The translations under genes and the position numbers were made by a program. From contig CALDEM010000053.1 in NCBI GenBank assembly GCA_937942435.1, positions 1-47,738 on the forward strand: DNA of 47,738 bases, given 5' to 3'. Source of the stretch: an uncultured Saprospiraceae bacterium (GTDB lineage: Bacteria; Bacteroidota; Bacteroidia; Chitinophagales; Saprospiraceae). The notes beneath the pieces are model-generated. The model saw only the letters and a list, made by a program, of their open reading frames with translations. It was not told the DNA's origin and did not search any database. The stretch's first letter is position 1. Every line of letters starts with the position of its first letter. Shown here in pieces: positions 35,579 through 43,089 of this stretch.

Positions 35579-36331
35579 ATGAGTCTATTGAGAGTAATCC
35601 TGCTGATATCTTTTAGTTTTATTGCTCTATACTCTACTGCACAACAAAGTGATCAAGACGTATCCACTTATACCCTTCAATCCATAGAAGACATTGATCT
35701 TTCAAAAAGCGGATATAGTACCATAAAAGACAAAGACCGATATGGCAATGAGTTTTCATATGGACTTTTTATACCAAAATTAGAAAAGGATCAATCAGCT
35801 TCTTTTGCATTGGCGCTTCATTGGTCAAGCGCAACGCCCACTTTTGAAGAGTTTGCAAAGTGCTTAATTATACCTGCTTATACAGACCAAGATGCTATAG
35901 TCATCATTCCTGATGCAAGAGGTTCTACTTGGTTTACAATTAACAATGAACATTTGGTCATAGACATTATGCAGTCAGTTTATGCTTTTCTGCCCGTAAG
36001 TAAGGACCGAGCAACAGTCACAGGATATAGTGATGGAGGTAACATGAGCTGGTATATCAGTGAGCATCATGCTGATCTCTTTTCATACGCCATACCTATA
36101 GCAACGGCTTATCAATCAGATGGGCGGATAAACCTCCCCGCATATGCCATTCATGGCAAAGACGATGAGCTATTTGACATCAACGCGACTCTGGGGTTTA
36201 TAAAAGTGTATAAAATGAAAGGTGCAGAAATAAAATGGAAAGCTTTAAAAGGAAAGTCTCACTTTGATGCTTGCAATTATACCGAAGCGCTATCTGAAGC
36301 AATTGAATGGGTGAATGCTAATCAAGAGTGA
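35579..36331 (+). CDS. Exported alpha/beta-hydrolase (esterase-like)
   Basis: A 250-residue serine hydrolase with a signal peptide ending STAQ. The fold landmarks are ALALHWSSATP, the nucleophile elbow TGYSDGGNMSWY, an Asp in AIHGKDDELFD and a His in KGKSHFDACNY, so the Ser-Asp-His triad is complete. It resembles feruloyl/poly-hydroxyalkanoate esterase-type (LpqC-like) enzymes in layout, but the substrate cannot be read from sequence. It follows the CHT-like transporter by 36 bases on the same strand. Cleaving a choline ester outside the cell would fit that context, but this is speculation. Confidence 0.82.
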   Translation: MSLLRVILLISFSFIALYSTAQQSDQDVSTYTLQSIEDIDLSKSGYSTIKDKDRYGNEFSYGLFIPKLEKDQSASFALALHWSSATPTFEEFAKCLIIPAYTDQDAIVIIPDARGSTWFTINNEHLVIDIMQSVYAFLPVSKDRATVTGYSDGGNMSWYISEHHADLFSYAIPIATAYQSDGRINLPAYAIHGKDDELFDINATLGFIKVYKMKGAEIKWKALKGKSHFDACNYTEALSEAIEWVNANQE

Positions 36332-36342
36332 CTAGAAGACCA

Positions 36343-36789
36343 TCACAACTTCCACTTGACGTATATAGTACCATCATCAACCTCGGCTCCTAACTTGTTA
36401 TAAAAGTCTATCCCCGACTGATTGTTTCTTCTGACCAACCATTCAACACGAGCACAGTCTGAAGTTTTTGCTTCTTGCCTTACATAATCAAAAAGAGCAT
36501 CACCTATCCCCTTGCGTCTTGCACTTTCTGATACGAAAACATCTTCCACCCAGATGCACTTTTTCAACTCAAATGATGAGTAATTATAAAAGTAGTTTAA
36601 AAAAGCTACCACTTCACCATCATCTTCTGCAACGATCGTATAGAGTTCGGGTTGCTCAAAGAACAACACTTCTTCTAACTTCTTACTATCAATATTGATC
36701 TCACCTGCTGATCCATCATAACGTGCAAACGCTATCATCAGCTCTACCAATCTTGATATGTCAGTTCTAGTAACAGGCCTTACTTTCAT
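36343..36789 (-). CDS. GNAT-family N-acetyltransferase, SSAT-like
   Basis: A cytoplasmic acetyl-CoA-dependent acetyltransferase of 148 residues. IWVEDVFVSESARRKGIGDALFDYV contains the acetyl-CoA loop (R-R-K-G-I-G), and RVEWLVRRNNQSGIDFYNKLGAE is the C-terminal signature. The WVED-x-FV and INFYxxxGA pattern is closest to the diamine/spermidine acetyltransferase group, but the substrate is uncertain. It converges on the esterase gene and lies 59 bases after aspartate kinase, from which a terminator-like hairpin separates it. Confidence 0.86.
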   Translation of the reverse strand: MKVRPVTRTDISRLVELMIAFARYDGSAGEINIDSKKLEEVLFFEQPELYTIVAEDDGEVVAFLNYFYNYSSFELKKCIWVEDVFVSESARRKGIGDALFDYVRQEAKTSDCARVEWLVRRNNQSGIDFYNKLGAEVDDGTIYVKWKL

Positions 36790-36810
36790 AAGAGTACATT
36801 ATAGAGAAAT

Positions 36811-36837
36811 AAAAAAACCTTCTAATCTAATAAGAAG
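36811..36837 (-). terminator. Terminator-like hairpin after aspartate kinase
   Basis: Read on the minus strand: CTTCT (36837-36833), 9-base loop, AGAAG (36823-36819), then G and seven T residues (36817-36811). The stem is short (5 bp), but the T-run is clear and it lies just downstream of the lysC stop. Confidence 0.5.
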
Positions 36838-36848
36838 TAGAATGCATC

Positions 36849-38192
36849 TTAATTTAAAATAGCTTCTGGTGTTTCTGCGAACAAACTATTCAAAGCAATC
36901 AGTGCTTCCTTTTTATAAGATGACTTAACAAGTAAAGACACGTTATAACGACTGCCGCCCATAGACACCATTCTGACGGGTATTTTTTTCAAGGCGGTAA
37001 ATATCTTATCTATATGTTGGCTCTCATCATAAAGAGCATTGCCGACGATACAGACGATAGTGTAATCTGCAGCTGCTTCTACCTCTGCAAATTCTCCTAA
37101 ATCAGTAAGAATAGAATCCAATCGATCCGTATTGTCTATGGTTAAAGAAACAGCCACCTCTGAAGTAGTGATCATATCAACGGCAGTCTTATGATTTTCA
37201 AACACTTGAAAAACTTGTGTAAGAAAACCATACGCATTGAGCATCCGATGGGATTGGATTTTTATCGCTGTGATGCCATCTTTTGCGGCAAGTGCAGTGA
37301 TTGCTTTATTACTGGTCTCTGTACTGATCAAGGTTCCTGAAGCAATAGGATCCATCGTACACTTAAGTCGAAGGGGCACATTGGCTTTTTCTACTGGAAG
37401 TACACAAGTAGGATGTAAGATCTTCGCTCCGAAGTACGCCAGTTCTGCTGCTTCGCGATAAGAGAGATTTCTTATTGGTTGGGTATCCGACACAAGTCTT
37501 GGATCATTGTTATGCACTCCATCAATATCCGTCCATATCTGTACTTCATCAGCACCTATCGCCGCACCGATGATAGTTGCGGTATAGTCACTCCCTCCTC
37601 TTTGCAAGTTATCGACTTCGCCTATATGGTTTCTGCATATATATCCTTGCGTAATTAGGATTTGTATATCCTCATCAATCGTCTTTAACCAAGGTTGGAT
37701 GAGCTCAGAAGTAAGCGCTAAGTCAGGTTCACCTGCTTCATTGGTCCGCATAAACTCTAACGCAGGAATCAAGGCAACAGCAACTTGACGAATCTCACAT
37801 ATCAAAGTAAACAGTCGAGTCGATATAAGTTCTCCCTGAGCTAAAACTTCTTTTTCATCTACTCCATCAAATGATGACGACTTAAGTTTTGATCGAAGAA
37901 GATCAAAAGATGAACTCAATAGAGATCTACCTCTGTCTCGATCGTGTTTCTCAACATATAGATCAGTGAGTACTCTCGTATACTTAGAGTCTAAATCATC
38001 TACAAGTTGTTGTGCCTTGTCCCTGTCATTAATTCTAATGGCCTCGTTAATGGCAACAAGTTGATTAGTGGTACCAGACATAGCAGAAAGCACTACGATC
38101 TGCTCAACTTGTCTTTTCTCGAGGATGTCAATGACTTCATTCATCCGATCTGCTGTCCCTACTGACGTCCCACCAAACTTTAATACCTCCAT
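36849..38192 (-). CDS. lysC: Aspartate kinase (monofunctional)
   Basis: Phosphorylates aspartate, the first step towards lysine, threonine, methionine and diaminopimelate. The N-terminus is EVLKFGGTSVGTADRM, and GGSDYTATIIGAAIGADEVQIWTDIDG binds ATP and aspartate. Two ACT-type regulatory domains end the protein (about 300-449, for example VSMGGSRYNVSLLVKSSYKKEALIALN). At about 447 residues it is not fused to homoserine dehydrogenase. A Met two codons upstream (38198) is also possible. It is divergent from a small ACT-like protein gene, with a clear promoter between them. Confidence 0.94.
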   Translation of the reverse strand: MEVLKFGGTSVGTADRMNEVIDILEKRQVEQIVVLSAMSGTTNQLVAINEAIRINDRDKAQQLVDDLDSKYTRVLTDLYVEKHDRDRGRSLLSSSFDLLRSKLKSSSFDGVDEKEVLAQGELISTRLFTLICEIRQVAVALIPALEFMRTNEAGEPDLALTSELIQPWLKTIDEDIQILITQGYICRNHIGEVDNLQRGGSDYTATIIGAAIGADEVQIWTDIDGVHNNDPRLVSDTQPIRNLSYREAAELAYFGAKILHPTCVLPVEKANVPLRLKCTMDPIASGTLISTETSNKAITALAAKDGITAIKIQSHRMLNAYGFLTQVFQVFENHKTAVDMITTSEVAVSLTIDNTDRLDSILTDLGEFAEVEAAADYTIVCIVGNALYDESQHIDKIFTALKKIPVRMVSMGGSRYNVSLLVKSSYKKEALIALNSLFAETPEAILN

Positions 38193-38210
38193 AATCACTT
38201 ATTAATCATT

Positions 38211-38245
38211 CAAAGGTAGGTTTAACGCTTATGTCTCATACAAAA
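38211..38245 (-). promoter_or_regulatory. Bacteroidota-type promoter of aspartate kinase
   Basis: On the minus strand, TTTTG (38245-38241), a 22-base spacer, then TACCTTTG (38218-38211), an exact match to TAnnTTTG. Spacing is at the long end of the accepted 17-23 range. It ends 12-18 bases before the possible ATG codons, so the leader is short and no attenuator fits. Confidence 0.6.
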
Positions 38246-38275
38246 TTTGTTATTTAAAAACATATTTTACACATT

Positions 38276-38293
38276 GTGTTAAATATTTAACAC
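38276..38293. promoter_or_regulatory. Perfect 18-bp palindrome touching a start codon, candidate operator
   Basis: GTGTTAAATATTTAACAC is its own reverse complement over all 18 bases and ends directly before the ATG at 38294. A second, overlapping palindrome, ACACA-T-TGTGT, lies at 38269-38279. The site is about 31 bases upstream of the lysC -33 element, so a dimeric regulator bound here could repress the ACT gene and act on lysC. Confidence 0.7.
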
Positions 38294-38950
38294 ATGAACT
38301 TGAGTCAGGTTGTAGAACAAGAGATCAACAGATCACCCTTTGTATCTGAGGCCATGCATGCAGGCATCGTCAATATATCTTCTTTGGCAAGGTTACTTCA
38401 ACCTCAAATCGAACTGCAACTAAAAGAACAAGTCAGCATCGGGGCAATAGGTATGGCCATCAAGCGTCTCCCTTTAAACCCAGTAGATCAATTAGACAAA
38501 TCGATATCCTCTTTTATGAAGCAGTTAGGAGATATCAACGTACGGTCCAATCTTGCAGACTTTACATTTCGCAACAGCGCGACCCTTCTTAAGTGTCAAG
38601 GCAACCTACTCAACTACTTAGAAGAAGATAAAAGTCATTTTTATAGCTCTTGCAAAGGTGTTCATGAGACAACCTTGATCTGTAGCGATACCCTGAGTGA
38701 TAAAGTCAAGGACATCTTCTCAAAAGAGATGGCAATCACAAGTCGCCACCAACTTGCTGCAGTATCGGTTAAGTTACCGCCAGCTAACATTGATACATTT
38801 GGTGTGTACTATATCATCTTGAAGAAACTGGCTTGGAAAGGAATCAATCTCGTCGAGGTTTTATCCACTTCTCATGAGATCACCCTGATCGTAAGTGACA
38901 GAGATGTACAAGAGACCTTTGCTATCATCTTAGGTTTAAAGAACGGTTGA
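38294..38950 (+). CDS. Small protein with HTH-like N-terminus and ACT-like C-terminus
   Basis: A 218-residue protein without signal peptide. Residues 12-60 (from SPFVSEAMHAGIVNISSLARLL to QVSIGAIGMAIKRL) have the look of a small helical DNA-binding domain, and I recall similar segments before ACT domains in other prokaryotes. Residues about 98-146 and 150-216 look like one or two ACT domains: GVYYIILKKLAWKGINLVEVL, then ITLIVSDRD, as in the regulatory half of aspartate kinase. There is no kinase domain. Its place opposite lysC and the palindrome at its start suggest an amino-acid-sensing regulator. This role is inference. Confidence 0.72.
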   Translation: MNLSQVVEQEINRSPFVSEAMHAGIVNISSLARLLQPQIELQLKEQVSIGAIGMAIKRLPLNPVDQLDKSISSFMKQLGDINVRSNLADFTFRNSATLLKCQGNLLNYLEEDKSHFYSSCKGVHETTLICSDTLSDKVKDIFSKEMAITSRHQLAAVSVKLPPANIDTFGVYYIILKKLAWKGINLVEVLSTSHEITLIVSDRDVQETFAIILGLKNG

Positions 38951-38957
38951 CTTGCTG

Positions 38958-39596
38958 TTACTTTATAAGATTTATATAGCTACTCAGTACATCCTTGATA
39001 TTGTGATAGATCGGTGAGAGATCGGCTATTGTTTCAGCAGTCAGTTGCTTCCACTCCACCAGTTCTATGTCTTCTTCTACTTGTGGTCTAACCTTGCTCC
39101 CCTTGGCGTGCATCAAATACCAATAGGTCGGCTTTAGTATGCGTTTATTAGAGGATTGCCCTCTATAGATGTGGTAAGTACTGATTAGCTTCTGCGTGAT
39201 AGATACTTGTGATAATCCTGTTTCTTCTATTACTTCTCGTTGAGCTGATACTTTCTTGGTTTCTCCATCTTCCATTTTGCCTTTCGGCAAATCCCAATGC
39301 CCTCTTCTAAAAATGAACAACACTTTACCATGTTTATTAATCACTAGTCCTCCTGCAGCTTTGACGATCTTGAACCGCGAAAAGAAGTCCTTTTTTAATT
39401 GCTTTACGTCAGAAGAAAGAATGTACAAGTACTTTAGATCCTTGTTCTTCTCTATATTATCAAGATACTGTAGGATAAACTTGACTTTACCTGGATAATG
39501 CACAATCAGATGGGTTTTATCTGTTTGAGGTAAGTGCGCATCCAGATCGACATGCGCTAGTTTTATCACCTTATCATTGTAGCATATTTTGTACAT
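38958..39596 (-). CDS. Nudix hydrolase with an extra N-terminal domain
   Basis: Hydrolyses a nucleoside diphosphate linked to another moiety. The Nudix box is perfect: Gly106, Glu112, Arg120-Glu121, then VIEETGL (G-x5-E-x7-REVxEETGL). Residues 1-75 form a separate alpha/beta domain unrelated to known Nudix additions that I recognise. RFKIVKAAGGLVINKHGKVLFIFRRGHWDLPKGKMEDGE begins the Nudix fold, so a short stretch of it is quoted here only in part: AAGGLVINKHGKVLFIFRR. It is divergent from pyrE with just 27 bases between the starts, suggesting a link with nucleotide metabolism. The substrate is unknown. Confidence 0.88.
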   Translation of the reverse strand: MYKICYNDKVIKLAHVDLDAHLPQTDKTHLIVHYPGKVKFILQYLDNIEKNKDLKYLYILSSDVKQLKKDFFSRFKIVKAAGGLVINKHGKVLFIFRRGHWDLPKGKMEDGETKKVSAQREVIEETGLSQVSITQKLISTYHIYRGQSSNKRILKPTYWYLMHAKGSKVRPQVEEDIELVEWKQLTAETIADLSPIYHNIKDVLSSYINLIK

Positions 39597-39623
39597 TCGT
39601 CGCCAGTTAATTATCCTGTAAAG

Positions 39624-40259
39624 ATGCTTTCAGAAATCGAAGTTGCGAAGGAACTCCTCAAAATAAATGCGATTAAACTTCAACCGGATGATCCATTTAC
39701 TTGGGCATCAGGTCTCAGATCACCTATCTATTGTGATAATCGTATGACATTGTCGCATCCAACCTTAAGAAGTAACATCAAAAAGACATTGGCTGATCAA
39801 ACGGCATCTCGATGGGACTATAATAAAGTGGCCGGAGTGGCAACTGCAGGTATCGCACACGGAGCATTGATAGCTGATCATCAAGAGTTACCATTTATCT
39901 ATGTACGATCCAGTGCAAAAAAGCATGGTGCACGTAATCAGATCGAAGGCCAATATGCGCCAGGAGATAAGTGTCTCGTAGTCGAAGACCTAATCTCTAC
40001 AGGTGGTAGCAGTATCGAAGCTGTTCAAGTATTAAGAGATGCAGGTATCGAAGTGGTTGGCGTAGCGGCGATATTTACATATCTCTTACCTAAGGCAAAA
40101 GAAAACTTTGATAAGGCATCATGCCCCTACTTTACTATATCTAATTATTCTGCTTTATTGGAAGCGGCTGATGAACTGGGTACCTTGAGTACTAAACAAA
40201 TAGACTCTTTATCTAAATGGCGTACAAACCCTCAGGCTTGGTCTGATCAATTCTGCTAA
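39624..40259 (+). CDS. pyrE: Orotate phosphoribosyltransferase
   Basis: Joins orotate and PRPP to give OMP, the step before PyrF. It has FTWASGLRSPIYCDNR, the orotate region near the N-terminus, the flexible loop RSSAKKHGARNQIEG, and the PRPP-binding motif CLVVEDLISTGGSSIEAV. Length 211 is normal. Its divergent neighbour is a Nudix hydrolase 27 bases away, and the M42 aminopeptidase gene starts 76 bases downstream. The pyrF gene of the same pathway lies at the left end of this window in a different unit. Confidence 0.95.
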   Translation: MLSEIEVAKELLKINAIKLQPDDPFTWASGLRSPIYCDNRMTLSHPTLRSNIKKTLADQTASRWDYNKVAGVATAGIAHGALIADHQELPFIYVRSSAKKHGARNQIEGQYAPGDKCLVVEDLISTGGSSIEAVQVLRDAGIEVVGVAAIFTYLLPKAKENFDKASCPYFTISNYSALLEAADELGTLSTKQIDSLSKWRTNPQAWSDQFC

Positions 40260-40335
40260 CATTGCGCTCATTGAAACTCAACCATCCAATAAATTAAATC
40301 ATCCAATCCTTCAAGGATAAAACGTACTAAAGCAT

Positions 40336-41415
40336 ATGAAAATCTGGGACAAATCAACCGAAGCATTTTTATATAAGTATCTCAACAACACAGCTCCAAC
40401 CGGTAGAGAAGTCAGCGGTCAGAAAATATGGATCGACTACTTAAAGCCATTTGTGGACGAATGGAATCAAGACAACTATGGCTCCGTATATGGCACAATT
40501 AATCCGGGTCAAGAGTTTTCCGTAGTAATCGAAGCGCATGCTGATGAGATATCTTGGTTTGTTAACTATATCTCGGAAGAAGGATTTATCAGCGTGATCC
40601 GCAACGGTGGTTCTGATCACATGATAGCAACGAGTAAGTGGGTTAATATCCACACTGATGCAGGCATCGTCAAAGGTGTTTTTGGCTGGCCTGCTATCCA
40701 CGTGAGAAAAGGTAAAGACGCGAATCTAGCACCTACAATGCAAAACATATTTGTAGATGTAGGAGCGAAGAATCCTAAGGAAGTTGAAAAGATGGGAATC
40801 CATGTCGGCAACATCATCACCTTCAATGATGAGCTTGGCGAGATCGGCACTGATTGGTATGCAGGGCGCGCTTTGGATAACAGAGTTGGAGGATTTGCAA
40901 TAGCGCAAGTAGCACGTCTACTAAAGAAAAACAAAAAGTCGCTTCCTTATACACTACACATCGTCAATGCGGTTCAAGAAGAGATCGGACTAAGGGGCGC
41001 TCAGATGATCGCACATAGATTAAATCCCAATATTGCTATTGTAACAGACGTCTGTCACGATACAACAACGCCTATGCTCAAGCCGAAAAGAGATGGTAAC
41101 AATGCTTGTGGTAAAGGGCCCGTCTTGACCTATGCTCCTGCGGTCCATTACAATGTCTTGAACAAAGTCATCTCTGTAGCGAATAAAAAGAAGATACCTT
41201 TTCAAAGATCTGCTTCTTCAAGGAGTACGGGTACAGATACCGATGCATTTGCTTATTCGCGTGATGGTATCCCATCATGTTTGATCTCATTACCGTTGCG
41301 ATACATGCATACAACTGTTGAGATGGCACATAAGGACGACATCAGACATGTTGTGGAGTTGATGTATCATACACTGCTTGATATAACACCAGAGATGTCT
41401 TTGACTTACCTTTGA
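40336..41415 (+). CDS. M42-family metallo-aminopeptidase
   Basis: A di-metal cytoplasmic aminopeptidase of the M42 (TET/glutamyl aminopeptidase) family, which assembles into tetrahedral particles that degrade peptides. Metal and catalytic residues are visible: His and Asp in VIEAHADEISW, Asp in GRALDNRVGG, Glu-Glu in VQEEIGLRGAQ, Asp in IVTDVCHDTT and His in RYMHTTVEM. Some relatives were misnamed endoglucanase M; nothing here supports a glycanase. Length 359 is typical. The GTG-started UbiA-like gene follows by 6 bases. Confidence 0.93.
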   Translation: MKIWDKSTEAFLYKYLNNTAPTGREVSGQKIWIDYLKPFVDEWNQDNYGSVYGTINPGQEFSVVIEAHADEISWFVNYISEEGFISVIRNGGSDHMIATSKWVNIHTDAGIVKGVFGWPAIHVRKGKDANLAPTMQNIFVDVGAKNPKEVEKMGIHVGNIITFNDELGEIGTDWYAGRALDNRVGGFAIAQVARLLKKNKKSLPYTLHIVNAVQEEIGLRGAQMIAHRLNPNIAIVTDVCHDTTTPMLKPKRDGNNACGKGPVLTYAPAVHYNVLNKVISVANKKKIPFQRSASSRSTGTDTDAFAYSRDGIPSCLISLPLRYMHTTVEMAHKDDIRHVVELMYHTLLDITPEMSLTYL

Positions 41416-41421
41416 TGGTAA

Positions 41422-42264
41422 GTGAGAAAGCTGCTTAATTACTACGTCTACAGTCATTGGCACATATCGATTTGTGCACTTAGCCTCTATTGCGGTAGCA
41501 CATTATATTTTAATGGAGTTATAGATACTTTGTTAGCGGCACACGTGTCAGCGGCTACCATGTTTATCTATACTTGTCATCGTCTGTTTAGCAGCAGCAA
41601 GATGAGTTTTGATGGTCAGACGCGTTACTCATTTGCGAGTGAGCACAATAGGGTTCTTCTGGCCATGATCATCATCAGCTTACCTATTGCTGGTTTTACT
41701 TTCCTTTATTTAGAACGTCTCGTCCAACTCGCTTTGATTATCTCAGGCATCATTAGTTTAGGTTACATCATGCCGCTTGTATTTAGAAAAAGGTTGAGGG
41801 ACATTGGGGTCAGTAAGATCATCCTCATCAGCCTGGTTTGGGCCACGCTGCCCATTGTCAATATATTAGATAGTCCTGACATCAAATTAATCGCTTTGGT
41901 CTTTATAGAACATTTCTTTTTCATATTTGCATTGACCTTACCATTTGACGTCAGAGATCAAGAGCTCGATGATAAAGCCCAAGTAAGCAATCTTGCCAAC
42001 ACACTGGGCCTTAAGAGGTTGAAGACTCTTCTTGTGCTTTGTCTAACATTAGCTGCTCTTTCTGTTTTTCTTTTATACTACTTTGACTTTTACAATTTAG
42101 GACTACTCATTTTGGTATCAATTATGCTTGTAGCACAATTGATGTCTACCAGAGATCTAAATACCAAGAAAAGCGAATTGTACTATTTGTTTTACTTGGA
42201 TAGCTTCATATTGATCAAAGGTCTTATCTATTGGATCGGTATCAGTGCGAGTCAAGCTTTTTAA
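41422..42264 (+). CDS. UbiA-like membrane protein lacking the first Asp motif
   Basis: A 280-residue polytopic membrane protein with about eight hydrophobic segments. PFDVRDQELDDKAQVSNLANTLG matches the second Asp-rich motif of UbiA prenyltransferases (DxRDxExD-type). At the place of the first motif (NDxxDxxxD) it has TCHRLFSSSKM, with no Asp pair. It is therefore either a divergent UbiA-family enzyme, as in other Bacteroidota, or a non-catalytic relative. The start is GTG at 41422; an overlapping ATG at 41415 is out of frame. The M42 peptidase ends 6 bases before it and the esterase starts 27 after. Confidence 0.78.
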   Translation: MRKLLNYYVYSHWHISICALSLYCGSTLYFNGVIDTLLAAHVSAATMFIYTCHRLFSSSKMSFDGQTRYSFASEHNRVLLAMIIISLPIAGFTFLYLERLVQLALIISGIISLGYIMPLVFRKRLRDIGVSKIILISLVWATLPIVNILDSPDIKLIALVFIEHFFFIFALTLPFDVRDQELDDKAQVSNLANTLGLKRLKTLLVLCLTLAALSVFLLYYFDFYNLGLLILVSIMLVAQLMSTRDLNTKKSELYYLFYLDSFILIKGLIYWIGISASQAF

Positions 42265-42291
42265 CTAATTTAGTCTGTCGCACTGATTGAT

Positions 42292-43086
42292 ATGGAAAGA
42301 TTTAGAACAGTTAAGATATCAGACCCCCGATTTGAACAATCGGGTCTGAGATATATGACACTTAAAAGTAAATACCTTAAAGGGCGTGGTAACATCTGTA
42401 TATACGTACCAAAGACAGATAGAACTGACTTACCGGTTGTTACTTTACTTCATGGCGTCTATGGAAGCTCTAACTCATGGGCCCGTGGTGCTGGAGCTCA
42501 CCTTACTGCTCAACGCATGATAGAATCAGGCGAGATAAAACCAGTCATTCTTGCTATGCCTTCTGATGGCCTATGGGGCGATGGCTCTGCATATCTGCCT
42601 CATAACAATTATAATTTTGAAAAGTGGATCTCTTCAGATGTCATAGATGCCATTAGGCTTCACATCCCTCAAGCCAAAGATTCTTCAGTTAACTTCTTAG
42701 CCGGCCTATCTATGGGAGGATATGGCGCCCTTAGGCTTGGCGCCAAATATGCTGATACGTATAAAGCTTTTTCAGGTTTAAGTGCAATCACTTCATTAGA
42801 GCAGATGGCATTGTTTGTAGAAGAAGAGCTTTCTAATTACAAACAAAATGATCGATCAGAGGAAGATGTTTTCCAATTGATTAAATCAAACAGAGAAAAC
42901 ATTGGAGTCTTTAGGTTTGATTGTGGAAGTGATGACATATTGATAGAGCATAATAGAAAGCTGCACAATGAATTAAAGGATGCAAGAATCCAACACATCT
43001 ATAAAGAAAATGATGGCGCTCATGAATGGTGTTATTGGGAGCGTCATCTTTCAGATACTCTTTTATTTTTCAACGAACAATTGTAA
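42292..43086 (+). CDS. Alpha/beta-hydrolase of the esterase D (putative esterase) family
   Basis: A 264-residue cytoplasmic serine esterase. It has PVVTLLHGVYGSSNSWARG (the oxyanion-hole His-Gly), the nucleophile elbow AGLSMGGYGALRLG, an Asp in RFDCGSDDILIE and a His in NDGAHEWCYWERHL. This is the esterase D/S-formylglutathione hydrolase-like layout. No signal peptide is present. The FMN-dependent dehydrogenase starts 3 bases downstream, so both are in one transcription unit; a shared pathway in which an ester or lactone yields a 2-hydroxy acid is possible but unproven. Confidence 0.88.
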   Translation: MERFRTVKISDPRFEQSGLRYMTLKSKYLKGRGNICIYVPKTDRTDLPVVTLLHGVYGSSNSWARGAGAHLTAQRMIESGEIKPVILAMPSDGLWGDGSAYLPHNNYNFEKWISSDVIDAIRLHIPQAKDSSVNFLAGLSMGGYGALRLGAKYADTYKAFSGLSAITSLEQMALFVEEELSNYKQNDRSEEDVFQLIKSNRENIGVFRFDCGSDDILIEHNRKLHNELKDARIQHIYKENDGAHEWCYWERHLSDTLLFFNEQL

Positions 43087-43089
43087 ATC

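Noticed and set aside
40336..41415. Endoglucanase annotation for the M42 protein
   Set aside because: The metal ligands are those of an aminopeptidase; the endoglucanase name in this family is a historical misnomer.
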